From an uncultured bacterium (GTDB taxonomy: Bacteria > Elusimicrobiota > Elusimicrobia > Elusimicrobiales > Elusimicrobiaceae), in NCBI GenBank assembly GCA_949291515.1, contig CASEVY010000007.1:124001-188000 (forward strand): a DNA stretch of 64,000 nt. Direction: 5' to 3'. The position numbers were made by a program, and so were the translations under genes. Below the pieces are notes generated by a model. The model searched no databases and was not told where the DNA came from. It saw only the letters and a program-made list of their open reading frames with translations. This document shows positions 34,738 to 43,979 of the stretch, piece by piece (position 1 is the stretch's first letter; each line of letters opens with the position of its first letter).

Positions 34738-36426
34738 ATGTTTTTTAAAGTAATGCGCGCGGGTTTTGCAGTTTTTGTTTTGCTGATTTGCTGCGGCGGT
34801 TTTCTTCAGGCCGAAAACAGCTTAAAAGGGGCGCCGGTCGCACCTTTTGGGAAAGTATTGTTTGAAGTATATGGCGATTTGGGCTCGGCCGACGCCGCGA
34901 AGCGCGCGCAGAGTATAGAGAACAATATAAAGGAAATAAAGAAAGATCCCGCTTACAATGCTTCCAAATTTTCCGTTAGACAACAAGACGGGATATACGA
35001 TATAGTGTACGACAGGCGCGTCATAATGGGCATAACCGCCGAACAGGCCAAACATACCGGCAAAAGCGAAGACGCGCTCGCGCAAGAATATATAAAGGTT
35101 ATATCCGACGCGGTGGCAAAAGAGCGTTCCTTTTCCGGTAAAATGACGCTTTTCCTGCATATTTTTTCGGCCTTGATTATTTTGGCTTTGGCTTTGCTCG
35201 CCTTTAAATATCTTTTCGCGCTTGATACCTATTTAAGAACCTTGGTGTTAAAACAAAAAAACAAAGCGGATCAATCTCTAAAGAAAGAATTTGACTTGGG
35301 CCGCCAAACGAGAAGGATATTTTTTGCTCTTAATATAGTTAAAATTTTCCTTATGGCCGCGGTGGTATTCGCGGCGGGATTGTCTTTTCTGGCGCTTTTC
35401 CCAAACACTTATGATATTGCCCTTAAAATAGGCTCAATAGTTTGGGAGCCCGTAAAAACGGTATTGCTGGCGGTATGGAATTATCTGCCAAGCCTCGTAA
35501 TGATAATTATAATAATAACATTGTTCAGGATAAGCTCCAAAATTTTGAGTTTCATAGCCGATAAGGTTGAAAAGGGTTCTATTAAAATTAAAGGTTTTAA
35601 GCCCGATTGGGCTAAGACCACCTATCATCTTATCATCGTGCTGTTGTTCGTCTTCGCGCTGATTTTAATATTTCCGTTTTTGCCCAATTCCCACTCGGAT
35701 GTGTTTAAGGGTATATCGGTATTCCTGGGCGTGCTTATATCTTTGGGGTCCACCTCGCTGATAAACAATGTTATGTCGGGTTTGGTCATTACTTATATGA
35801 GCCCCTTTAGAATCGGCGACAGAATAAAAATGGGCGATAATTTGGGCAATGTGATAGAAAAGACCGCATTGGTCACGCGTATGCGCACCCCTAAAAACGA
35901 AATTATCACTATCCCCAACTCAATGATACTTTCGGCCAATACGATAAATTACAGCGCCTCGGCCCGCCATTACGGGCTTATACTGCACAGCTTTGTAACG
36001 ATAGGATACAGCGTACCTTGGCGGCAGGTGCACGAACTGCTTATCGCGGCGGCCCTTAAAACGCCTGACGTTTTAAAAGAGCCCGCTCCGTTCATCTTGC
36101 AAAATATGCTGGACGATTTTTACGTGCAGTACGAGATAAACGTCTATACCAATAAAGCCGATGAAATGCTTAATATCTATTCCAATCTTAATATGAACAT
36201 ACAAGATACTTTCTACGAGGCGGGAGTTGAGATAGCCAGCCCGCACGTCTTCGCTTTGCGAAACGCGGGCAAAGAATGTATGCCGGCGCAATATTTGGCG
36301 GGCGGCGTTCTAAGATACGGTTTTGACGTATCCATTGACGGGTCGCCAAAACGTGACGGCGTAAGTGGCGTTTTCCCTGACGAGGGGCAGAGCGGCGGCG
36401 TAAACGGCGCAAGCGCGGAAAAGTAA
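34738..36426 (+). CDS. MscS family mechanosensitive channel with periplasmic N-terminal domain
   Basis: 562 aa. A signal peptide (up to about residue 27) is followed by a ~110-aa periplasmic domain, then about four to five membrane helices. The MscS core (GSTSLINNVMSGLVITYMSPF, FRIGDRIKMGDNLGNV, IPNSMILS) and a soluble cytoplasmic vestibule come next. The last ~35 residues are disordered and Gly/Ser-rich. This resembles YbdG/YnaI-type larger members. GGAGGAAGT precedes the ATG. It releases solutes on hypo-osmotic shock. Confidence 0.9.
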   Translation: MFFKVMRAGFAVFVLLICCGGFLQAENSLKGAPVAPFGKVLFEVYGDLGSADAAKRAQSIENNIKEIKKDPAYNASKFSVRQQDGIYDIVYDRRVIMGITAEQAKHTGKSEDALAQEYIKVISDAVAKERSFSGKMTLFLHIFSALIILALALLAFKYLFALDTYLRTLVLKQKNKADQSLKKEFDLGRQTRRIFFALNIVKIFLMAAVVFAAGLSFLALFPNTYDIALKIGSIVWEPVKTVLLAVWNYLPSLVMIIIIITLFRISSKILSFIADKVEKGSIKIKGFKPDWAKTTYHLIIVLLFVFALILIFPFLPNSHSDVFKGISVFLGVLISLGSTSLINNVMSGLVITYMSPFRIGDRIKMGDNLGNVIEKTALVTRMRTPKNEIITIPNSMILSANTINYSASARHYGLILHSFVTIGYSVPWRQVHELLIAAALKTPDVLKEPAPFILQNMLDDFYVQYEINVYTNKADEMLNIYSNLNMNIQDTFYEAGVEIASPHVFALRNAGKECMPAQYLAGGVLRYGFDVSIDGSPKRDGVSGVFPDEGQSGGVNGASAEK

Positions 36427-36513
36427 ACAAGAAAATAAAAAACTTGCCTTTGGAGCGGCTCCAAGTATTAAAATATAAATATGGGAATATATTTTAAGGG
36501 GAGGAGATTGCTG

Positions 36514-37512
36514 ATGAAGAGAGTAAAAGAAACTGCTTTGTTTGTACTCGGCGGCTGCGTTTTGGCTTTGAACGGCTGCGGCGGCGGAGCGGCAAGCAAG
36601 GTTGATGCTCAGGCTGAGCCTTTAGCCGCGGAGCGGGAAAAAGCGATAGTATACTTTACCGAGGACATAAGCCCCGAAGGGCTTGTGAAGATATACGATA
36701 AAGTCGGCGCGAACATAAAAGGCAAAACGGCCATAAAAATACACACTGGCGAGCCTAACGGCCCCAACATAATACCGCGCGATATGGTAAAGGCGTTGCA
36801 GGCTCATGTACCCGACAGCAATTTGGTGGAAACGAACACCTATTATAAAGGCGCGCGCCATAACACCAAAGACCATTTGGAAACGATAAAGACCAACGGC
36901 TGGGATTTCTGTGAAGTCGATATAATGGACGCCGACGGCGCGGTTATGCTGCCGATAAAAGGCGGGAAGCATTTTAAGGAAATGTCGGTCGGCAAGAACT
37001 TGCTCAACTACGATTCTATGATAGCTCTTACGCACTTTAAAGGGCATACTATGGGCGGTTTTGGCGGTTCGTTAAAGAACATATCCATAGGCTGCGCAGA
37101 CGGTAAAATCGGCAAGAAAATGATGCACGAGAAGAGTATGCAAAGCGAGGACGAGAGCTGGAGTGTTTCTGGTGCGGCCTTTCAGGAAAATATGGCCGAA
37201 GGCGGCAAAGCGGTAACGGATTTCTTCGGCGATAATATAGTTTACATCAACGTGCTTAGGAATATGTCGGTAGACTGCGACTGCGCGGGCGTAAGCGCGG
37301 CCGAACCCAAGACGCGCAATATAGGGATATTGGCCTCGACCGATATTTTGGCGGTGGACCAGGCTTCTGTTGATATGGTCTACGCTTTGCCCGACGAGGA
37401 ATCCCACGACTTAAAGGAGCGCATAGAAACCCGCGAGGGTTTAAGACAGCTTAGCTATATGAAGGAACTCGGCATGGGCAATGATGAATACGAGCTTGTA
37501 AATATCGACTAA
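36514..37512 (+). CDS. DUF362 domain lipoprotein
   Basis: 332 aa. A lipoprotein signal peptide (MKRVKETALFVLGGCVLALNGC, lipobox LNGC) leads into a DUF362 domain (KTAIKIHTGEPNGPNIIPRD, LTHFKGHTMGGFGGSLKNIS, DILAVDQASVDMVYAL). DUF362 proteins are often ferredoxin-linked and cytoplasmic; here it is exported and has no 4Fe-4S motif. The start at 36514 is fixed by GGGGAGGAG 7 nt upstream and by the signal peptide; a further upstream ATG at 36481 coincides with the predicted transcription start of a TAAAAT box at 36469-36474. Confidence 0.85.
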   Translation: MKRVKETALFVLGGCVLALNGCGGGAASKVDAQAEPLAAEREKAIVYFTEDISPEGLVKIYDKVGANIKGKTAIKIHTGEPNGPNIIPRDMVKALQAHVPDSNLVETNTYYKGARHNTKDHLETIKTNGWDFCEVDIMDADGAVMLPIKGGKHFKEMSVGKNLLNYDSMIALTHFKGHTMGGFGGSLKNISIGCADGKIGKKMMHEKSMQSEDESWSVSGAAFQENMAEGGKAVTDFFGDNIVYINVLRNMSVDCDCAGVSAAEPKTRNIGILASTDILAVDQASVDMVYALPDEESHDLKERIETREGLRQLSYMKELGMGNDEYELVNID

Positions 37513-37531
37513 AATATAAAATGCGTTTTTG

Positions 37532-37563
37532 AAAAAAGCGGGTCTTGTATGACCCGCTTTTTT
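37532..37563. terminator. Bidirectional intrinsic terminator
   Basis: Perfect stem AAAAAAGCGGGTC (37532-37544) / GACCCGCTTTTTT (37551-37563), loop TTGTAT. T-runs on both strands serve the convergent genes on each side. Confidence 0.95.
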
Positions 37564-37565
37564 GT

Positions 37566-38759
37566 CTAGAAAAGATTGTCGACGCGCAGATAAAGGCCGA
37601 ACATATGAATATATTTGGTTATGTCGTAGTCGGATAAGGCGGCTTCCTCTAGAAAGCCGGTATCGGGATAGAAATAGGCGTAAGATAGTTTTAAAGTGAA
37701 ATCGTCAAAAGCGTAAGAGAGCGCGAAATTAACTTCCGATCCTATGTATTGATTGAAAGAATCTTTAAAAGAGGAAGAGTAGTAAAATATTTCGAAATCC
37801 AAATTTAAGCGCGACAGTGCCTGCGGTGATATGTCCGCCCCGAAAGACAATGACTGTATAGCGTTGGAAAACAATTTTTGTCCGCCCGCTATATCGCCGT
37901 AAATATTATAGGAGGATATCGGCGTAAAGGGCGCGGAGGAGCTGTCCCCAGGCGAGGAAAAAGCCCAATTTAAAAATAAGGCCGTAGACAAAACGTCGGA
38001 AGACAAATCAGCCTCGGCATTAACTCCCAGAAAATATCCGTCATATCTTTTCTTAAATGCCGAGTTGAACATTTGATATTCTTCGCTGCCGGCATTTACG
38101 GCAAAGTATAACGCCGCGTTTATGCGCGAAGTAAGATTTGCTTTTGTCCCCGCCCCGAAAAGATAAAGCATAGTCTCCGAAGGCAGGCGCGTAAAGTAAG
38201 AAAACAACGATATCTTCCAAAAAGCATAAGGCAGAATATCCAAATTAAAGCCGCCAATCAAATCTCCCGCTTTGCCCAGTATAATGTCATAAGAGAGGCT
38301 CTCGCCCCCAAATGAAATCGCCGCGCCGTCAAAATAAGACGGGAAGGAAAAATCGTAATTGTCTTCGGGCCCGAAATATAGGGCAAACTTGGTATCCTTG
38401 TTATAATAATATTGCCTGCCCAGTTTAATGGAGTATTTGCCCGGCTTTATCAGCAAAAACGCGTTGGCCAAATCCAGTTTTTCTTCCTCTTGAAAAGCCT
38501 TGGAATAATATGTTTTAAAATAGGGTTCGGCATACAATGCCGCAGGAATGCTGCCAAAAGAATATTGCAAAGGCGCGTTTATGAAAATATAGGCCAAAGA
38601 ATAATTTTCCCCGTTATATATCGCCGACTTGTTGTTTGAAACTGCCGCATAAGATCGCAAAGAAGGCTTAAAATCAAAATTGTTTACGGAAAAAGAATTC
38701 GCCGCAGTCAAAAACGCCGAAACAAAAGCGGCTAATAAGAAGAACCGTTTAAAGGACAT
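37566..38759 (-). CDS. Outer-membrane beta-barrel (porin-like) protein
   Basis: 397 aa with a signal peptide (MSFKRFFLLAAFVSAFLTAANS). Regular alternating strands (LNLDFEIFYYSSSFKDSFNQ, DFTLKLSYAYFYPDTGF) end in a terminal Phe (LRVDNLF), the usual BAM signal. It shares the segment KLGRQYYYNKDTKFALYFG with the porin at 33.3-34.5 kb, so the two are probably paralogues. The substrate is unknown. Confidence 0.82.
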   Translation of the reverse strand: MSFKRFFLLAAFVSAFLTAANSFSVNNFDFKPSLRSYAAVSNNKSAIYNGENYSLAYIFINAPLQYSFGSIPAALYAEPYFKTYYSKAFQEEEKLDLANAFLLIKPGKYSIKLGRQYYYNKDTKFALYFGPEDNYDFSFPSYFDGAAISFGGESLSYDIILGKAGDLIGGFNLDILPYAFWKISLFSYFTRLPSETMLYLFGAGTKANLTSRINAALYFAVNAGSEEYQMFNSAFKKRYDGYFLGVNAEADLSSDVLSTALFLNWAFSSPGDSSSAPFTPISSYNIYGDIAGGQKLFSNAIQSLSFGADISPQALSRLNLDFEIFYYSSSFKDSFNQYIGSEVNFALSYAFDDFTLKLSYAYFYPDTGFLEEAALSDYDITKYIHMFGLYLRVDNLF

Positions 38760-38983
38760 AAAATAAAGATCCCAAAAAAAGTTAACAGAAATATTTTAGA
38801 TAAAAAGAAAGAATAAATATGTAATCAAAAAATATTATTAAAACGAAAAATGCTCATAAAAAGGAGATAAATGACAAAAAGTTTCTTAAAAAACAGATTG
38901 TTTAGGCCAAATATAAGGCCTTAAAACGATAAAAACTGTCACTTTCCTGATTTATGCGTTTAATGCGGAGAACTCAAAAAAGA

Positions 38984-38989
38984 TAAAAT
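38984..38989 (+). promoter_or_regulatory. -10 box TAAAAT, leaderless-type, for the DMT transporter
   Basis: TAAAAT, then seven nt (ATCCTAT), then ATG 38997; no Shine-Dalgarno. Confidence 0.5.
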
Positions 38990-38996
38990 ATCCTAT

Positions 38997-39944
38997 ATGC
39001 TTAGTTTAAAAGGTTTTTTGTATGCGATAGTTACCTCGTCGACTTTCGGGCTGATTCCTTTGTTTACCGTCCCGCTTTTGCACGGGGGAATGAATACTCC
39101 TTCAATACTATTTTACAGGTTTCTTATAGCCTCCGTTATAATGTGGCTATATTCTTGTTTCAAACGGAAATCGCTGAAAGTGGACAAAAAAGAGTTTTTT
39201 ACTTTGGCTTGGCTGAGTTTGCTTTATATCGGTTCGGCCGTTTTTTTGTTTTCCTCTTATTTGTATTTGGCAAGCGGCATTGCAACTACGATTATGTTTC
39301 TTTATCCCGTATTCGTAGCGCTTATAATGGTATACGCTTTTAAGGAAAAGAAGTCGCTTTGGACTATGCTTGCGATAGCTTTGGCAGTAGCGGGGGTGGC
39401 GATGCTTTCTTGGAACGGGCGTGAAGGAGGGGTAAGTTTTGCGGGGATTTTATTTGCGGTTTTATCGGGTTTGTCTTACGGGATATACATTATTGCGGTG
39501 AATAAATCTTCGATAAAGAATATGACTTCGGAGAAGCTGACTTTTTATGTCTTTTCCTTTACGGCGGCGTTTCTCTTGATAGGGGCTTGCGCGAGCAATT
39601 CTTTTCAATTCGTAGAAAGTTGGGGCGGTGTTTTTAACTTAACGCTGTTGGCTTTGGTGCCGACGATTATTTCCAATTTGACATTGGTTTTGGCGATAAA
39701 GGCTATAGGCTCCACATTCACTTCCGTATTGGGCGCGATGGAGCCGCTTACCGCTATGGCGGTGGGCGTATTTGTGTTTTCCGAGCCGTTTACTCTCTCT
39801 ACCGCTTTGGGTGTTTGCCTTATAATTGCGGCGGTAACAATTGTCGTTCTGGCGCCCGCTTTGCAAAAGGGCTACAGGACGGGCAAGTTCTTATATATAA
39901 CTAAGATAAAAAGGATCCATCCCCATATAATTCCCCATCATTGA
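38997..39944 (+). CDS. EamA/DMT superfamily transporter
   Basis: 315 aa, ten predicted membrane helices in two EamA repeats (first about residues 5-135, second about 150-280, the latter closing with LGAMEPLTAMAVGVFVFSEP). These export or exchange small metabolites such as amino acids or nucleotide precursors; the substrate is not readable. The C-terminal tail after residue ~290 is basic and His-rich. Single gene with its own promoter. Confidence 0.9.
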   Translation: MLSLKGFLYAIVTSSTFGLIPLFTVPLLHGGMNTPSILFYRFLIASVIMWLYSCFKRKSLKVDKKEFFTLAWLSLLYIGSAVFLFSSYLYLASGIATTIMFLYPVFVALIMVYAFKEKKSLWTMLAIALAVAGVAMLSWNGREGGVSFAGILFAVLSGLSYGIYIIAVNKSSIKNMTSEKLTFYVFSFTAAFLLIGACASNSFQFVESWGGVFNLTLLALVPTIISNLTLVLAIKAIGSTFTSVLGAMEPLTAMAVGVFVFSEPFTLSTALGVCLIIAAVTIVVLAPALQKGYRTGKFLYITKIKRIHPHIIPHH

Positions 39945-40133
39945 AAGCAATAGGGCAAACCTTGCCGAAGGGTATATGAAGGTTCGTCGGCAATAATCGG
40001 GCGGCGCAACAGCCCCGCGAGAAATGCTTTCTTGAAAATTTTTGTTTTTCGTTTAATATTTCTATAAGAACGCCGAAGCTGCCAAGGGGGTATATCTCGG
40101 CGTATTGGGGGTAGTGAAAAGACATATCGTTTT

Positions 40134-40154
40134 ATAAGTAAATAATTTACTTAT
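40134..40154 (+). promoter_or_regulatory. Perfect 21-bp palindrome: probable MarR operator
   Basis: ATAAGTAAAT-A-ATTTACTTAT, ten perfectly paired bases each side of one central base. Its right half covers the -35 position (40147-40152) of the marR promoter, so binding would block transcription. Size and symmetry fit a MarR dimer. Confidence 0.75.
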
Positions 40155-40169
40155 CAACTATTTTTTTGT

Positions 40170-40175
40170 TATAAT
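40170..40175 (+). promoter_or_regulatory. -10 box TATAAT, leaderless-type, for the marR operon
   Basis: TATAAT, then CGTTTT, then ATG 40182; six nt spacing. TTACTT 17 nt upstream lies in the palindrome. Confidence 0.65.
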
Positions 40176-40181
40176 CGTTTT

Positions 40182-40682
40182 ATGAAAAAACGTTTAGTAA
40201 ACAAGTTGATTCAAGCCAATAAGACTTTGAGGCGTTCGCAAAATTCTTCCGAGTTATTGGTTAGGGCGACGGCTTTTTTATATGCCAAGGCGGAAAAAAT
40301 CACTAGCGGTTTTTTCCTTTCACACGGCATTACGGCGGCCCAGTATAATGTTTTGGCTTTACTGGCGGAAGAGGACAACCGCATCAATCAGCTGACAATC
40401 AGCAAGCGTATGTTGGTTTCGCCGGGTAATATAACGCGTATTTTGGATAAATTGGTATCGGCGGGTTTTATCGAGCGGGAGGAGGACCTCCGCGACCGCC
40501 GCCACAAAAGAGTGCTTATTACGGCCAAAGGACGGGCGGCCTATCGCAAAATAAAACCCGCTTATCAGGCATTTATACACCGTTTGACGGAGGTCATAGC
40601 GGAAGATGCGCGTAAACAAATGGCTTATCTTATGATAGAGTGGGCGGATAAAATAGACGGGGTTTGTTATGATAAAGCGTAA
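40182..40682 (+). CDS. MarR family transcriptional regulator
   Basis: 166 aa winged-helix repressor. The DNA-recognition part is LTISKRMLVSPGNITRILDKLVSAGFIERE with the wing DLRDRRHKRVLITAKG, flanked by dimerisation helices. It overlaps the TolC-like gene by 14 nt and is preceded by a perfect palindrome, so autoregulation and control of the export operon are likely. The ligand is unknown, probably a toxic compound handled by the exporter. Confidence 0.93.
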   Translation: MKKRLVNKLIQANKTLRRSQNSSELLVRATAFLYAKAEKITSGFFLSHGITAAQYNVLALLAEEDNRINQLTISKRMLVSPGNITRILDKLVSAGFIEREEDLRDRRHKRVLITAKGRAAYRKIKPAYQAFIHRLTEVIAEDARKQMAYLMIEWADKIDGVCYDKA

Positions 40683-42024
40683 ATGGTTTGTTATTTTATG
40701 TTTGCTTTGCGCGGGCAGTTTGTCGGCAAAGGAATATTCTTTTAATCAGGCGTATGAGCGCGCTTTGCAAAGCAGCGACAGCCTTGCCGCGGCGCGTCAG
40801 GAAGAGGAAATGTACCGCGCCCAACTCAGCAGCGCGCGCGGCTTGTATTTGCCGCAAATCGGCGTAAAGGGGAGTTATACCGCAATCAATGACCCAATCA
40901 GCATAGATTTAAACGAGATTCGCAATGTAATACAGCCTTTATATCCGGCTGGGGTAACTTTGCCGCCTTTTGTGCTGAAAGTGCAAGACGAACAGTTCTT
41001 TCAAGCGCAGGCCTATGCCGCGTGGACTTTGTATTCCGGCGGGAAAATATCCTCCGCCAACGAAGCGGCGGGGGCCAATGTCGAAGGTGCGCAGGCCAAG
41101 CTGAATATGCTTAGCAATAATTTATTGGTGGAGCTGACCAATAAATATTTCGGCGCGCTTTTGGCCGATAAAACGGTGGAAGTAAGGGGTAAGTTTTTGC
41201 AAAACGCGCGGCAAAACGCGAAAGACGGGGCGGATATGTTTCGTGTCGGGACGATTGCCCGCGTGGAAAAGATGTCCGTAGACGTGCTGGAGGCGCAGGC
41301 TCAACGCGATTATGCCTCAAGTTTGAACGATGCGCAAATGGCGCAGTCTTTGCTGAAGAGCTTGCTGAAAGAAAGCGAAGACGTAAAACTGGGTTCTTCT
41401 TTGTTTGTTATTCCTACGGATAAACTTCCCAGCTTGAAGGAACTTCAGGATATGGCCTTGCAGAAGAACCCGTCGCTGGCTCTTATTGAGAGCAAAACGG
41501 CTTTATCGCAGGCAAACGCGAAGGCGCAAAAATCCGGTTTTCTGCCTTCGGTGTATTTATTCGCCAATCGAGAGCTGTACACCAATGATTTGACGGTGCT
41601 GGATCCGGATTATGCTTACGGGGTGGGTTTTGCCTGGAATCTGTTTGAAGGGGGGCGAACATATAATCAGAGCAAGGCGGCCGAAAAGCAAACGCAGAGC
41701 ATAATTGATCTTAAGCGCCAGCAGACTAAGGATATTTTGACGGGTTTGGAGTATTATTATAAGAAGATGCAAAACGCCGAGCAAAATTATCGGGCTTTGC
41801 AAAAGGAATTGGCTTTTACCGAGGAGTTTTACAAAACCCGTCGTTTGGGCTTTAGGACGGGCACGAGCACGTCTTTGGAAGTGAATATGGCAATGACGCA
41901 ATGGCTTAAGACTCAGCTTGACAGCCTTAAGGCGCAGTATGATTTTGTTACTTCTCTGGCCGTATTGCTCAGTTTAAGCGGTCAGGCGGATATGTTTGGC
42001 GAATATGCCAAAGAGGCTTTGTAA
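40669..42024 (+). CDS. TolC family outer-membrane efflux protein
   Basis: 451 aa. The signal peptide (MIKRKWFVILCLLCAGSLSA) precedes two TolC repeats of long coiled-coil helices and barrel strands (QEEEMYRAQLSSARGLYLPQIGVKG; ALSQANAKAQKSGFLPSVYLF). It forms the outer-membrane duct of a tripartite exporter with the next three genes. The start inside marR couples their translation. Confidence 0.93.
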   Translation: MIKRKWFVILCLLCAGSLSAKEYSFNQAYERALQSSDSLAAARQEEEMYRAQLSSARGLYLPQIGVKGSYTAINDPISIDLNEIRNVIQPLYPAGVTLPPFVLKVQDEQFFQAQAYAAWTLYSGGKISSANEAAGANVEGAQAKLNMLSNNLLVELTNKYFGALLADKTVEVRGKFLQNARQNAKDGADMFRVGTIARVEKMSVDVLEAQAQRDYASSLNDAQMAQSLLKSLLKESEDVKLGSSLFVIPTDKLPSLKELQDMALQKNPSLALIESKTALSQANAKAQKSGFLPSVYLFANRELYTNDLTVLDPDYAYGVGFAWNLFEGGRTYNQSKAAEKQTQSIIDLKRQQTKDILTGLEYYYKKMQNAEQNYRALQKELAFTEEFYKTRRLGFRTGTSTSLEVNMAMTQWLKTQLDSLKAQYDFVTSLAVLLSLSGQADMFGEYAKEAL

Positions 42025-42033
42025 GGAGAATTT

Positions 42034-42807
42034 ATGAAAAATAAAAAATGGTTTTTAGTTATAGCGGTCCTGCTGGCCGCGGCGGCGGTTTTGACGTATT
42101 TGCTGAAGCCTAAAGATATGTTTTTGCAGGGGGAAGTGGTTATAAGACAGCTGAGCGTATCGCCAAGAATAGCGGGGAGGGTGGACCGAATTTTGGCGAG
42201 GGAAGGCGATTTGGTGCGCAAAGGCGAAGTGGTGGCCACTCTGTATGCGCCGGATATGCTGGCCAAGGCGGCTCAAGCGCATGCGCCTAGGGAGCTGGCT
42301 CAAAAAAGTTATGCCCGTATGAAAGAACTATATGAAGGGGGAGTGGTGTCCGCCCAAAAACTGGACGAAGCCCGCGCGAATGCGCAGAAAGCGGTGGGTG
42401 CGGTAAACGAGGTGGAAAGTTTCGTAAACGAAATGAAATTGGTTTCCCCGGTAGACGGGGAAGTGTCCTCCGTAGTGTTGGAGCAGGGCGAATTGGCGGC
42501 GCCGGGCATAAGCGTACTTACGGTGTTGGACACTTCCGACGTTTGGGTTTCGTTTAACGTTAGGGAGGATTTGCTTTCCAATTTCGCTTTGCATAAAGAG
42601 ATTATGCTTACTTTTCCTTCTTTGGGTGAAGAATATTATCCTTTTGTGGTGACGTATATATCCAAACAGGGCGATTACGCCGTTTGGAGCGCGACTAAAA
42701 CCAGAGGGGAATTTGACCTCAAAACTTTTGAGGTCCGCGCCAAGCCCGTTAATCCCATGCCCTCATTGCGGCAAGGTATGACGGCATTGATGAAAATTTC
42801 CTTATGA
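42034..42807 (+). CDS. HlyD/EmrA-like periplasmic adaptor
   Basis: 257 aa: one N-terminal membrane anchor (WFLVIAVLLAAAAVLTYLL), a biotinyl-lipoyl-like half motif (VSPRIAGRVDRILAREGDLV), a short hairpin (about residues 78-135) and the second lipoyl half (LVSPVDGEVSSVVLEQGELA), then a beta domain. It is shorter than classical HlyD. Expected to join the inner-membrane permeases to TolC. Overlaps the permease gene by 4 nt. Confidence 0.92.
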   Translation: MKNKKWFLVIAVLLAAAAVLTYLLKPKDMFLQGEVVIRQLSVSPRIAGRVDRILAREGDLVRKGEVVATLYAPDMLAKAAQAHAPRELAQKSYARMKELYEGGVVSAQKLDEARANAQKAVGAVNEVESFVNEMKLVSPVDGEVSSVVLEQGELAAPGISVLTVLDTSDVWVSFNVREDLLSNFALHKEIMLTFPSLGEEYYPFVVTYISKQGDYAVWSATKTRGEFDLKTFEVRAKPVNPMPSLRQGMTALMKISL

Positions 42808-43979
42808 AAAACATTTGGCACCGCCTTATCCGTCGGGAATGGGCTTTTATCTTTAAACGCAAAAAAAGCTGCGGCTTTTTTATGCTGGTCTATCCCTTTG
42901 TGATAATGGCGATTGTGCTTGCCATTTTTTCCGGAAAGGTATTGGACAAAATCCCCGTAGGAGTGGTGGATAATTCCTCGGGATATTATTCGCGGGAATT
43001 GGTGCGAACGTTAAAAAGCAACAGGTTTTTGGCGCCCCGTCCTTTCGCTACCGTAGAGGCCGCGCGCAAGGCTTTGGATCAGGGGCGTATATACGGCGTA
43101 GTGGCCATAGACGAATCATACGATAAAGATCTGCTAAAAAATAGCGGCGCGGGCATAAAAGCGTGGATAAACAACGAGTATTTATTGGTCGGCGGCAATT
43201 TGACCAAAGGGCTTAATGCCGTAGTGGGGGCGCTTCAGGCAAAATATCAGCGCAGGAACCTCGCGGCGTTGGGGGTGCCTTCTTCCATGGAGGATTCTTT
43301 TGCCGCACCGCTGCAGGTAAGCGAAAATATTCTGTACAATCCGGGTATGAATTATATTTATTTTTTGGGGCTTGGCTTGCTGCCTGCTGTCCTTCAGCTT
43401 TTTATTTGCATAAGCGTAAGTTACTCTTTACTGTGGGATATAAAAACCTATCACGCCAGACGCTTAAGAGGTATTTTTAACGAACGGCCATATACGGCCT
43501 GCGCGGCGCGGGTGTCTTTTTATGTGGCGGGATATTTCGCGGTTTTTGCCGTGATGCTGGGTGGAGTGATAGCTTTTTTCCAAGTGCCGATAGAGGGAAG
43601 CCTGCTTCGCGTAGTCTGCGGCGGCGCGGCATTTGTATTTATGACGGCTTCCACAGGTCTTTTTTTTGCGGGCGGCACTAACAATTTGCGCTTGTGTTTG
43701 AGCGTTTGCGCCGTTTACGCCGCGCCCGCTTTCGCTTATTACGGGGTATCGTTTCCGGTGCAGTCAATGCCGATATTGGCGCGGCTGTGGGCTGAGTTTT
43801 TGCCCGGCACGCATTTAAACCGCATTTTCGTAAACGAATTGCTGCGCGGAGTAAACGGCGCGGGAACGTGGTATGATATTTTATTTATGACGGCGGTAGG
43901 GGGAGTTTGTTTTGCGTTGGGCGCTAAAGGCTACGCGCGGTGGATAAAGCGGGATAAATATTTGGGGCCTCAATTATGA
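42804..43979 (+). CDS. ABC-2 type permease (YhhJ/YbhS-like), first of a pair
   Basis: 391 aa. One N-terminal membrane helix, a ~150-aa extracytoplasmic domain beginning KIPVGVVDNSSGYYSRELVR, and about five C-terminal helices, as in ABC2_membrane_3 proteins. Pairs with the next gene, ATGA-overlapping. No ATPase gene is in the operon. Export substrate unknown. Confidence 0.9.
   Translation: MKNIWHRLIRREWAFIFKRKKSCGFFMLVYPFVIMAIVLAIFSGKVLDKIPVGVVDNSSGYYSRELVRTLKSNRFLAPRPFATVEAARKALDQGRIYGVVAIDESYDKDLLKNSGAGIKAWINNEYLLVGGNLTKGLNAVVGALQAKYQRRNLAALGVPSSMEDSFAAPLQVSENILYNPGMNYIYFLGLGLLPAVLQLFICISVSYSLLWDIKTYHARRLRGIFNERPYTACAARVSFYVAGYFAVFAVMLGGVIAFFQVPIEGSLLRVVCGGAAFVFMTASTGLFFAGGTNNLRLCLSVCAVYAAPAFAYYGVSFPVQSMPILARLWAEFLPGTHLNRIFVNELLRGVNGAGTWYDILFMTAVGGVCFALGAKGYARWIKRDKYLGPQL

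Noticed and set aside
36481-36513. Upstream ATG (36481) as start of the DUF362 lipoprotein
   Set aside because: It would place 11 extra residues before the signal peptide, and the strong GGGGAGGAG site points to ATG 36514.
39901-40125. 74-aa minus-strand ORF between the DMT transporter and marR
   Set aside because: No Shine-Dalgarno or promoter, low-complexity tail, and it runs into the marR regulatory region. No coding signal otherwise.
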